A stretch of DNA of 26,236 nt, from NCBI GenBank assembly GCA_035935775.1, contig DASYWT010000494.1:1-26236 (forward strand), written 5' to 3'. Origin of the DNA: JAICWP01 sp035935775. GTDB taxonomy: Bacteria; Acidobacteriota; Terriglobia; Terriglobales; Acidobacteriaceae. Position numbers and translations under genes: made by a program. The notes beneath the pieces were generated by a model. The model worked only from the letters and a program-made list of their open reading frames with translations. It did no database searches and was not told the DNA's origin. Of the stretch, positions 18,105 through 25,195 are shown one piece after another; the stretch's first letter is position 1, and each line of letters begins with the position of its first letter.

Positions 18105-18629
18105 CTATTCCTTCTTCTGGACCTCCAGAATCAAGAGCTTCAGGGGTAAGGAAGGCTTTGCTTTTTTCTTCCCGGAAGGTTTCTTGTACAACTGCCCGCG
18201 CACAGTGACCGCGGTCAGCGTGCCGGCAAGGGGTTCGAGACCCTTAGACAATTCGTTTGGCTCCAGCACGAACGACCGATTCGGCGCCACTTGCAATTCG
18301 AGACCGCCCGCAGGGTCTTTCACAATCTTCCCCCGCGCGATCATGTCCAATTCGGCAACAGTGACACCGCTGTCGTAGGTCGCCTTTAAGAGCTGGGCGG
18401 GATCAATCTGCCCGTCCTCCTTAGGGGTGACATCTACTTTCCCATTAATCAAGCTGACATCTACCGTTTGAACGCCAGACTGGCGTCCGAGGTGTTGCTT
18501 CACCCCGTAGGCTCAAAAATTTCATGTCATGCCCTCGACACGCATCTCGATGTGCTTGATCTGCGCCTGCAAGCCGGGCACAAACACGCACCCCAGCAAG
18601 AGCAACAACGCGAGATGTTTCCTTTTCAT
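18105..18629 (-). CDS. candidate selenoprotein: secreted HMA (MerP-like) domain with a UxxU motif from two in-frame TGA codons
   Basis: 174 aa if both TGA codons (18522-18524, codon 36; 18513-18515, codon 39) are read as selenocysteine. The ATG at 18629 follows GAGGAGGA. Residues 1-23 form a signal peptide (MKRKHLALLLLLGCVFVPGL, then QAQ); LLGC at 11-14 could alternatively be a lipobox. Residues 24-85 match the heavy-metal-associated domain: HIEMRVEGMT-U-NF-U-AYGVKQHL, then GVQTVDVSLINGKVDV. The TGAs fall exactly on the two metal-binding cysteines of GMTCxxC. Residues 86-174 are an extension of unknown fold ending in a Lys-rich segment and LPLKLLILEVQKKE. Standard calling would give a 35-residue peptide or a truncated 132-aa protein from GTG 18503. 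A pseudogene with two independent Cys-to-stop changes is possible but unlikely. Expected role: periplasmic binding of mercury, copper or another soft metal. Confidence 0.82.
18472..18506 (-). promoter_or_regulatory. two candidate bacterial SECIS hairpins
   Basis: Reading the mRNA, hairpin 1 (18506-18489) is GGGGUG, loop AAGCAA, CACCUC, with its loop 22-27 bases after the first UGA. Hairpin 2 (18486-18472) is ACGCC, loop AGUCU, GGCGU, with its loop 32-36 bases after the second UGA. Both fall in the roughly 16-37 base window of known bacterial SECIS elements, and the GUCU in loop 2 recalls the fdhF SECIS loop. SelB binding is inference. Confidence 0.5.
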
Positions 18630-18641
18630 CGTTCCTCCTCC

Positions 18642-19589
18642 TCATAGATGTAGACGAAACTGCTGCGTGATCCCAAAACTAATGTGGCGCCGCAAGGGCA
18701 TGAACCGAGCACCGGTTGAATGGGCTGCATCCCAGTCCACACCGAGCCAAACATGCATTCCAGGGCGCAGGCCCACGTACGTGGTGGCTCCAATCAGCAG
18801 CATGTCGCCACCACTCCCGAGCTGCGTGACTCCGGCAATGCGGTCATCCTGGGAATGCACCCAGGTCAGCGCCGGGCCAATGAACCATTCCCGGGCCACG
18901 TTCTTCGACTCATAGGGCCGGTAAGACAGCCAGAACCGCGACTCGACGTCAGTGCCGAGGCGCGTCTGCTGCGTTCCCCGTGAACGGATAAGGGAATGGA
19001 AGTCCTCGTCCGCTACCAGACGCTTGAGATTGAAAAGGCCGGTGTACGTCCAATTCACTCCCAGGAAAAGATCGGTCGAGCCCGAACCGGGCTGCAAACT
19101 GGCAGGCAGAAGAGTTCCGTTGGTGCCTTTTAAGTCTGTTCGGCCGGTCGGAATTTTCGGCCCGAAAGTCACGGAAGCCTGCGTCGTTCCTCGCTCCGAA
19201 TCCCGGCGATAGAAGCGATATTTCATCAGGACCATCGCGTCACCCAAACCCGTTCCTCCAACGGTTGGCGCGCCGAGCGTTTCAAAGTGGTTTGTGACGA
19301 TGGGAATTAGAATCGCCAGGTCAAAATTGCGGTGGAAACCCCAAGTGAAGTTGAAGTCGCCCTCGTGCGCAAACGTCGGACGGGCGGTGTCTGGAATGTT
19401 GCCCGATGGCTGTATTTCACCACGAGTGGTGAAGATGGAGTTGTAGGAAATGAGCCCGCCGCCGGGAAACAACGTCGGAGCGGTTTCGGGTGCGGGACCT
19501 TGCGCTGTGGCTGGCGAAACGCCCAGCAGAGCGACAAATGACAGCGACAGGTAAACGCCTCCGTAGCGGATTAGACTTCGCAGCCTCAT
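18642..19589 (-). CDS. outer-membrane beta-barrel protein, transporter-like
   Basis: 315 aa with signal peptide (residues 1-29, ending SPATAQG) and ribosome site GGAGGAAAG before the ATG at 19589. The mature part alternates polar and aromatic residues in short strands (HEGDFNFTWGFHRNFDLAILIPIV, GLGDAMVLMKYRFYRRD, TQASVTFGPKIPTGR, GSTDLFLGVNWTYTG, SRFWLSYRPYE) and ends in FRLHL, typical of outer-membrane barrels. It resembles the family annotated as MetA-pathway phenol degradation or simply transporter. It is second in the four-gene minus-strand cassette, 12 bases upstream of the HMA gene. Its TGA stop is in the same reading frame as the HMA start. A role as an outer-membrane channel for a metal is inference. 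Confidence 0.75.
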   Translation of the reverse strand: MRLRSLIRYGGVYLSLSFVALLGVSPATAQGPAPETAPTLFPGGGLISYNSIFTTRGEIQPSGNIPDTARPTFAHEGDFNFTWGFHRNFDLAILIPIVTNHFETLGAPTVGGTGLGDAMVLMKYRFYRRDSERGTTQASVTFGPKIPTGRTDLKGTNGTLLPASLQPGSGSTDLFLGVNWTYTGLFNLKRLVADEDFHSLIRSRGTQQTRLGTDVESRFWLSYRPYESKNVAREWFIGPALTWVHSQDDRIAGVTQLGSGGDMLLIGATTYVGLRPGMHVWLGVDWDAAHSTGARFMPLRRHISFGITQQFRLHL

Positions 19590-19664
19590 TGGCTTTCCTC
19601 CAGCGCGAATAAGACCTCCCGAGCACCCACGTACGCCTAGGGACGGGAGTTGACTGGAGATCAG

Positions 19665-20018
19665 CTAAATACGGAGGGGTAGGGCGGGTGGTGAACTCGA
19701 AAGCGGGGGATCGTGGTCTCGCTCCCCGATCATGCAGCGAGCCGACTCGATGTTTTGGGAATCGCTAGATGCCTGTACGAGCCCAAGTGCCACTGGCGAA
19801 AGAGACACACCTTGGATTGAGGAAGGCTGGCCAATAACGGCGCGGTTCGTGGGCATGGTCTTGCAACAATCCTGACCACGATGACCATGCGAGGGACACC
19901 GCATGGACTTGCAGCACTGCATCGCCTGCTGGGGCGTGGTCATACCCACGCAGTCCAAACCATATGCCGCGAGAGAAAGCGCAAGCAGGGCCAGGAAAAC
20001 TGGTCTCGCAAAATGCAT
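19665..20018 (-). CDS. small secreted Cys/Met/His-rich protein
   Basis: 117 aa. Signal peptide at about 1-19 (HFARPVFLALLALSLAA). The mature N-terminus packs probable metal ligands: Cys at 23, 35, 36, 41, 51 and 52, His at 44 and 46, and several Met (QAMQCCKSMRCPSHGHRG, QDCCKTMP). The rest is Ser/Pro-rich and ends LPLRI. I recognise no named family. It is the first gene of the minus-strand cassette, 75 bases before the barrel gene, and is divergent from the GMC gene with a 113-base shared upstream region. The doubled Cys and the HxH suggest soft-metal binding (copper, mercury, silver); this is inference. The ribosome site is weak. Confidence 0.65.
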   Translation of the reverse strand: MHFARPVFLALLALSLAAYGLDCVGMTTPQQAMQCCKSMRCPSHGHRGQDCCKTMPTNRAVIGQPSSIQGVSLSPVALGLVQASSDSQNIESARCMIGERDHDPPLSSSPPALPLRI

Positions 20019-20131
20019 CCCAATTAGCCTAGAAGGGCCTGGCCGCGTAAGTCAAGGCAGCGGCTGACAGCCTGGGAACGGCGGTGTGTGTGGGAAGCTT
20101 ACGCCTGGAGTAAACTGTCGCTTTTCTCGTC

Positions 20132-21823
20132 ATGTCTGCCAGACGTAACGTTTATGACGTGCTGATCGTCGGCTCCGGAGCCAGCGGCGGCTGGGTGGCG
20201 AAAGAGGTGGCCGAGCGCGGCTTGAGCGTGCTCATGCTGGAGGCGGGGCCGCCGCGCGTGCCCACCCGCGACTTCACCGAGCACGTCTGGCCCTATCAGC
20301 TCAAGTACCGCGGCTTCGGCGACCAGCAGCGACTGCTGGAAAATCAGCCGGTGCAGCGCCTCTGCTACGCCTGCGACGAATACAGCCACCAGTTCTTCGT
20401 CAACGACCACGAGAACCCCTACACCTTTCCCGCCGACAAGCCTTTCATGTGGATTCGCGGCCGGCAGGTGGGCGGCAAGACCTTTTGCTGGGCGCGCGAG
20501 AGCTACCGTTACAGCGCCAACGAATTCAAGGCCGCCAGCCGCGACGGCTATGGCGAGGACTGGCCCATCAGCTACAGGGACCTGGAGCCGTATTACGACC
20601 GGGTAGAGAGCTTCATCGGGGTGAGTGGGTCGCGGGAAGGTCTGCCGCAATTTCCTGATGGCCAGTTCCTGCCGCCCATGGCGCTTTCCTGCGGGGCTCT
20701 GCAGGCGCAGGAGGTGATCGGGCGAAAGTTCGGCTGGCGCCTGATGCCTGACCGCGTGGCCAACCTGACGGTGCCGCATCGCGGGCGGCCTGCCTGCCAC
20801 TATTGCGATGAGTGCCAGCGCGGCTGCTTTACCGCCTCGTACTTCAGCAGCCCTTCGGTCACGCTGCCGGCGGCGGCGCGCACCGGCAAGTTCACGCTGG
20901 TGAGCGATGCCGTCGTCAGCCATGTGCTCATGAACCGCGATGGGCGGGCTGAAGGCGTGCATTACATTGACCGCGGCACGCATCAAGGGCGGGAGGCTTA
21001 CGGCCGCGTGGTGGTGCTGGCGGCGGCGGCGCTGGAGTCCACCCGCATCCTGCTCAACTCGCGCTCTACGCAATTTTCCCAGGGCGTAGGCAATCAGGAA
21101 GGCGTGCTCGGCCACTATCTGATGGATCACTTCACCATCGAGGGCGGTGGCGGTCTGATGCCCAGCCTGGCTTCGTCCAAGCGCGAGCCGGTGGGCCGGC
21201 CCTGCGGCTTCATCATCCCCAAGTACGCCAACGTGGGGACGAACCGCAATCCCAACTTTCTGCGCGGCTACCGCTTCGACGGCGATGGCAGCCAGGAACT
21301 GTACGGCCACGCTTTCCTCCTGCCCGAGTTCGGCGACGGCTGGCGGCAGCGCGTGCGGGAGGACATTCCGTATTACTTCGGCATCGGGGCGCAGGGCGAG
21401 TGTCTGCCGCGCAAGGAGAACTACGTCACCCTCGATCCGCACAAGAAAGATGCCTGGGGCATTCCCGCGCTGCACATCGTTTCCAGCTACGGCGAAAACG
21501 AACATGCCATGGCCAAAGCCATGCGCGCGGACATCAGCGCCATTTTGGACGAGATGAAGCTGAGCGACATCAAGCCGCCCAGCGAGCGGCTCAGCGTTTT
21601 TGGCAAGAACATCCACGAGTGCGGCACGGCGCGCATGGGCAACGACCCAAAGACCAGCGTGGTGGACCGCAACTGCAAGGTGCACGGCGTGCGCAACCTG
21701 TTCGTGAGCGACGGCGCGGTGTTCGTCACCCAGGGGTGCTACGAGCCCACGCTGACCATCATGGCGATTTCCGCGCGCGTGGGTGAGCACATTGCGGAAG
21801 CTTCGCGCCGGAGGGAACTGTGA
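20132..21823 (+). CDS. GMC-family FAD oxidoreductase (gluconate 2-dehydrogenase large-subunit type)
   Basis: 563 aa, no signal peptide. N-terminal FAD-binding GSGASGG (14-20) with the trailing acidic residue in LMLEAGPP. Substrate-domain and C-terminal GMC blocks include NIHECGTARMG with catalytic-type His495, and GVRNLFVSDGAVF. In the last block, CYEPTLTIMAISAR, a Glu stands where the second catalytic His/Asn usually is. A CxxCxxCxxxC cluster (Cys222, 225, 228, 232) lies mid-protein and could bind a metal or iron-sulfur centre. It overlaps the next gene by four bases (GTGA), so the two form a complex: flavoprotein plus Tat-exported partner, the flavoprotein probably carried along through the Tat system and passing electrons to a cytochrome or quinone. 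The sugar or alcohol substrate is unknown. Confidence 0.9.
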   Translation: MSARRNVYDVLIVGSGASGGWVAKEVAERGLSVLMLEAGPPRVPTRDFTEHVWPYQLKYRGFGDQQRLLENQPVQRLCYACDEYSHQFFVNDHENPYTFPADKPFMWIRGRQVGGKTFCWARESYRYSANEFKAASRDGYGEDWPISYRDLEPYYDRVESFIGVSGSREGLPQFPDGQFLPPMALSCGALQAQEVIGRKFGWRLMPDRVANLTVPHRGRPACHYCDECQRGCFTASYFSSPSVTLPAAARTGKFTLVSDAVVSHVLMNRDGRAEGVHYIDRGTHQGREAYGRVVVLAAAALESTRILLNSRSTQFSQGVGNQEGVLGHYLMDHFTIEGGGGLMPSLASSKREPVGRPCGFIIPKYANVGTNRNPNFLRGYRFDGDGSQELYGHAFLLPEFGDGWRQRVREDIPYYFGIGAQGECLPRKENYVTLDPHKKDAWGIPALHIVSSYGENEHAMAKAMRADISAILDEMKLSDIKPPSERLSVFGKNIHECGTARMGNDPKTSVVDRNCKVHGVRNLFVSDGAVFVTQGCYEPTLTIMAISARVGEHIAEASRRREL

Positions 21824-22611
21824 ACCGGAACGAGAAAAAGCCGGTCCATCCCGCCAGCAATGAGTTGACGCGCCGCGAATGGTTGTTGCGCCTGGGCGAG
21901 ATTACAGCTCTGGCGGGGGTAGCCGGGCTGGTCCCGGAGCTTGCGACAACACTCGCCGCAGAGGAAGAACGGGCAGCCGCCGCGCTGCCGCCCGGCCTCT
22001 ATGAACCTTCGCCCAGGCACCTGATTCACGCCCTCTCGGCGCAGGGCGCCCCCGCCATTCCACCAGGCAGCGAGACCGATTACGTGCAGCCGCGGCAGGG
22101 GCCGTACCAGCCGCAGTTTTTCTCGCCCAATGAATTCCAGGTCGTGAGCCGCCTGGCGGAGATTGTGCTGGGCAGAGTGGATGCGGGAGCGCTGGCTGAG
22201 AGTGCCCAGTGGCTGGATCTGCGTTTTTACAGTGCCGCCGGGGTGCATGAAGCCGCGCGGCGACTCGATCCGCTGCACCGCGCGTTGGCAGTCGCCTACT
22301 ACGGCGAAGCACGCGTAATGGAGTTGGAGACCAACGATGCGCAAGCCGTCGTCCGGGACGGCCTGGCCGCCTTGGGAGAACACTCGCGTCAGCGCTCTGG
22401 GCGTTCCTTCGCGGAGCTTGCAGCTTCGGAGCAGGTGGAGCTTGTGCGCCAGATCAGCCAGGAGCCCCAGGAGACGCCGTTGCGCCGCTTCTATGACCTG
22501 CTGCGCCGGGAGACCATTCGCGGCTACTACACTTCGCGGCAGGGACTGAAAGAGCTGGACTACAAGGGAAACGCGTATTACAGCCAGTGTCCCGGGTGCG
22601 AGAAAAGCTAG
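21820..22611 (+). CDS. gluconate 2-dehydrogenase subunit 3 family protein (Tat substrate)
   Basis: 263 aa from a GTG at 21820 overlapping the GMC stop, with GGAGGG upstream. The N-terminus has a twin-arginine signal: TRREWLLRLG (Arg18, Arg19) followed by a hydrophobic stretch ITALAGVAGLVPEL. The middle matches the subunit 3 pattern (FFSPNEFQVVSRLAEIVLGRVDAGALAESAQWLDL), as does the C-terminal FYDLLRRETIRGYYTSRQGLKELDYKGN. In this family the small subunit escorts and anchors the flavoprotein across the membrane. The terminal QCPGCEKS has a CxxC that might be structural. Confidence 0.88.
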   Translation: MNRNEKKPVHPASNELTRREWLLRLGEITALAGVAGLVPELATTLAAEEERAAAALPPGLYEPSPRHLIHALSAQGAPAIPPGSETDYVQPRQGPYQPQFFSPNEFQVVSRLAEIVLGRVDAGALAESAQWLDLRFYSAAGVHEAARRLDPLHRALAVAYYGEARVMELETNDAQAVVRDGLAALGEHSRQRSGRSFAELAASEQVELVRQISQEPQETPLRRFYDLLRRETIRGYYTSRQGLKELDYKGNAYYSQCPGCEKS

Positions 22612-22709
22612 TTTCGAGTTTCCGGTGGGAGAACTCCCGGAAGCGCCGGTTGCGGGTTCGACGAACGCAAGGTCCCTCGACTCGCGCTCCCGCGCTGCGC
22701 TTGGTCGCG

Positions 22710-22726
22710 CTCGCTCGGGATGACAG
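22710..22726. repeat. CTCGCTCnngATGACAG-type repeat, copy 2
   Basis: CTCGCTCGGGATGACAG, related to 9750-9766 and 22882-22898. The surrounding spacer 22612-23135 contains no gene that I can support. Confidence 0.5.
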
Positions 22727-22881
22727 AAGAATTGTAATTCGCGGGCGAATCGGGACGCGGAGCCGAAGGACCCATGCAAGCGGTGCTTCGCCACAACAAC
22801 CAAATGGTGTTCTCTAGAGACTCCCTCCAGCACCGCGGCGGATTCCATTTGCGTAGGGGTGTTTCGGCTCGGGCATGCGCC

Positions 22882-22924
22882 CTCGCTCAACATGACAGGG
22901 GTAAGAACATGACAGGGGTAAGAA
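22882..22924. repeat. CTCGCTC-ATGACAG repeat, copy 3, with 17-bp tandem duplication
   Basis: CTCGCTCAACATGACAG at 22882-22898. Its end has been duplicated in tandem: CATGACAGGGGTAAGAA at 22891-22907 and again, perfectly, at 22908-22924. Confidence 0.8.
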
Positions 22925-22965
22925 ATTGAAACAGCGTGGAAGCTCGAACTCGCAACTGCTCCTAA

Positions 22966-23013
22966 AAAGAAGCAGCGGGTCCAGGATTCGCATCCTGGCC
23001 CGCGCACTTCTTT
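22966..23013. terminator. probable bidirectional terminator between convergent operons
   Basis: A long hairpin: AAAGAAG, two bases, GCGGG-T-CCAGGAT, loop TCGC, ATCCTGG-CCCGC, three bases, CTTCTTT. The stem has a single bulged T and a small internal loop. A-rich on the left and T-rich on the right, it suits termination of both the plus-strand GMC pair and the minus-strand OmpA gene. Confidence 0.55.
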
Positions 23014-23129
23014 CGGCCGAACAAACTTTAAGGTTTCGGCGAGGGTTCCTTCGCTTCGCTCAGGATTTCGCCTGCGGGCTCCCGCTTCGCTCACGCCCGC
23101 AAAGCGGCTCAACTCTCGGCCGAACAAAC
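23013..23129. repeat. 14-bp direct repeat pair
   Basis: TCGGCCGAACAAAC occurs at 23013-23026 and at 23116-23129, with no gene between. The right copy ends seven bases before the OmpA-family stop. Confidence 0.6.
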
Positions 23130-23135
23130 CTCTCT

Positions 23136-24848
23136 TTACTGCTGGGGAAATGCTCCCGGCGCCTGAGCTTGCGGCGCAGGCGGCTGCGCGTTGGGGGCGC
23201 CTTGCGCGTCGGCGCCGATCTTGGTGCCGATTACCTCGCCGGAAACAATCAGTTCCACGCGGCGATTGAGTTTCCGCCCGGCTGAGGTATCGTTGGAGGC
23301 CACTGGGTCGGACTCGCCCAGCCCGCGCGCAACCATGGCGTTGATACCTACCCCTTTGTCCACCAGGAAGTCGCGAACAGTGCCGGCGCGCTTCTCCGAG
23401 AGCACCTGGTTGTAATCCTCTGTGCCCGTGCTGTCGGTGTGGCCCTCAATCTCCAACCGCAGGTCAGGGTACGCCAGAACGATGCCGGCGATGCGCGCCA
23501 GGCTCTCGCGGGCCGCTGCCTTCAAGGTGTACTGGTTGGTCGCGAACAGCACGTCGGGCATGCTGACCACCAGACCCCGCGTAGTGTCTTTGGTTTCCAA
23601 TACCTGGTTGAGCTGGCTGAGCAGGCGCTGGCGAACTTCTTCCTTTTGCCGGATAGCTTCGTCGGCCGCCTGGCGGGCTTTTTCAGCGTCCGCCTGGGCC
23701 TGCTGCTGAGCGGCTAAAGCGGCCGCGCGAGCGGCTTCCGCCTGGGCCCGCATCTGGTCGGCTTCCGCCCTGGCCTTCTCCGCCGCTTCGCGATCGGCTT
23801 CCGCCTGCTGGCGCAGCCGTTCCTGCTCCTCGGCGTCGGCCTTGGCCTTGGCGGCACGCTCGGCTTGCGCCTGGGCTTCCGCCTGCGCCTTGTCAGCTTT
23901 CTCCTGCATGGCGCGCTTTTCTGCCTCCACGCGCTCCTGCTGCTTGAGTTTCAGGGTCAGAACACGCGCATCCTCCGACATTTCGGTGGCGCCACGGGCA
24001 ACCGTGCCAATCGGGGTCACACCCTGCTTGCGCTTCAGATAGTCCTCGGCGCGATTCAGGAAATCCTGGGCCTTGGCCATGCTGTCGCCGGCATACTGGT
24101 CAGCGCCCGCCGCCTTGGCGATAGCCACCGCGTTGCGCGCTTCCAGCAGTTCCAGCGGCGTATTAGGCTTGGCGTTGGTGGCCGGCAGGTCGGCGGCCTT
24201 CAAGTCAATGGTGTACTCGCTGCCTTCCAGCATGTCGAACTTGGCGTCAATCGGTTCTTCCCAGCCTTTGGTCTCATACTTGACTATGTTTTCCACCACT
24301 ACCAGGTTGCTGGGATAGGTAACCGCAAAGTAGGGTTCGGCGGTCACAATCATCCCGAAGGCTTGCAGATCGGTGGTGACGTCGAGCTTGGCCCGGCCGT
24401 TGTCGAGCAGCACTTCACCCAGGTTGACCGGGCGGCCTTCTGGAGTGATAGCCCAGAGCACGTAAGTGAGATATTCAGGGCCGAACTTTGTTGCCGGCAC
24501 CAGGCGTTCCAATTGGGCATCAATCTGCAGACGTCCCGACTTGCTGTCCACCTTGGCTTTGCCCTTGGCCAGCGGCATCAGGTCCGTGCCCTTAAAGTCC
24601 ACGGTGGTGGAGCCGCCGCGATGGCGGTAGTTCACGGCCTTGGTGGTGCGCGAAACCACGTTGACGCGGAATACCGGCGTCTGGTCCATGGGTTCAATCT
24701 TCAACGCACCCGGACCCTGGCCTGGCTGAGCCTCGGTCGCCTGGGCGGAAGGTTGCTGCCCCTGGTCCGCGGGGGCTTGTGTCGCATCCTGCGCCCATGC
24801 GCAGGCAGCCAGCAGCAGTACACTCACCACAAAAGCAATTTTTTTCAT
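23136..24848 (-). CDS. OmpA-family protein with long coiled coil
   Basis: 570 aa from the ATG at 24848 (MKKIAFVVSV), chosen because GAGGAG lies seven bases upstream; the ATG at 24863 overlaps that site. Signal peptide at about 1-19 (ending AWA). Residues 50-230 form a beta-rich domain of unknown type (FGPEYLTYVLWAITPEGRPVNLGEV). Residues 235-420 are a DUF4398-like and then strongly charged Ala/Glu/Gln coiled coil (KADAEEQERLRQQAEADREA and similar). An OmpA peptidoglycan-binding domain follows (about 430-545): DVLFATNQYTLKAAA, LRLEIEGHTDSTGT, NQVLSEKRAGTVRDFL, and KLNRRVELIVSG with the Asp and Arg expected to hold diaminopimelate. It ends in a Pro/Gln/Ala tail. It probably links the outer membrane or a periplasmic complex to the cell wall. 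Confidence 0.92.
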   Translation of the reverse strand: MKKIAFVVSVLLLAACAWAQDATQAPADQGQQPSAQATEAQPGQGPGALKIEPMDQTPVFRVNVVSRTTKAVNYRHRGGSTTVDFKGTDLMPLAKGKAKVDSKSGRLQIDAQLERLVPATKFGPEYLTYVLWAITPEGRPVNLGEVLLDNGRAKLDVTTDLQAFGMIVTAEPYFAVTYPSNLVVVENIVKYETKGWEEPIDAKFDMLEGSEYTIDLKAADLPATNAKPNTPLELLEARNAVAIAKAAGADQYAGDSMAKAQDFLNRAEDYLKRKQGVTPIGTVARGATEMSEDARVLTLKLKQQERVEAEKRAMQEKADKAQAEAQAQAERAAKAKADAEEQERLRQQAEADREAAEKARAEADQMRAQAEAARAAALAAQQQAQADAEKARQAADEAIRQKEEVRQRLLSQLNQVLETKDTTRGLVVSMPDVLFATNQYTLKAAARESLARIAGIVLAYPDLRLEIEGHTDSTGTEDYNQVLSEKRAGTVRDFLVDKGVGINAMVARGLGESDPVASNDTSAGRKLNRRVELIVSGEVIGTKIGADAQGAPNAQPPAPQAQAPGAFPQQ

Positions 24849-25138
24849 CGCTGTGCTCCTCATCTCATTATTCGGTCACGAATCCGGGCACCGGTGTGCC
24901 GGGTCGAGGACGGACGCGGGCTTACGATTAGGGCAACGGTAATGGTTTCGAGGTTACCGCAAAAGATTACGAACGTAATGAACGGTTCCGTCCCCGCACC
25001 TTGGCGGTTAACCTTGGGCTCAACGCCAGGACGGGCCCCGTGCGGTCAACATCTGCGGTGTTTTTCGCAGCGGGGAAAAAGGCAGGCTGCTTGCGCACGC
25101 TTACGGATGTTTGCGGGTCAGGCATATTTCGAAAAAAT
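24849..25138. other. gene-free divergent spacer with an operator-like palindrome
   Basis: No gene is visible. A perfect dyad ATTACG-AA-CGTAAT lies at 24966-24979, and a larger inverted pair GGTTACCGC (24952-24960) and GCGGTTAACC (25004-25013) surrounds it. It could be a regulator site serving the OmpA gene (minus) or the plus-strand gene at 25196; no protein can be named. Confidence 0.4.
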
Positions 25139-25168
25139 TTGAAGCAAATCGCAAAACGGCGCTATAAT
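25139..25168 (+). promoter_or_regulatory. sigma-70-type promoter
   Basis: -35 TTGAAG (25139-25144), 18-base spacer, perfect -10 TATAAT (25163-25168), 27 bases ahead of the ATG at 25196. Confidence 0.75.
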
Positions 25169-25195
25169 GCCTCGCCAAACGGAGGAGGGCAGGCG

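Noticed and set aside
18105..18503. HMA gene as a truncated protein starting at GTG 18503, or as a pseudogene
   Set aside because: That start has no ribosome site and cuts the HMA domain after its metal motif. The only lesions would be two TGAs placed exactly on the two Cys, which decay would not produce.
18445..18645. 66-aa minus-strand frame across the HMA gene start
   Set aside because: It is in another frame, starts upstream of the good ribosome site and has no domain; the HMA frame through the TGAs explains the region.
20099..21790. 563-codon open frame on the minus strand opposite the GMC gene
   Set aside because: It mirrors the GMC gene in a GC-rich codon pattern, its translation is His/Ala/Val-rich without any domain, and the plus strand is clearly the real gene.
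22612..23135. Possible small genes in the spacer between the GMC pair and OmpA
   Set aside because: Short Arg/Ser-rich frames without ribosome sites; the stretch is made of dispersed repeats and a terminator hairpin.
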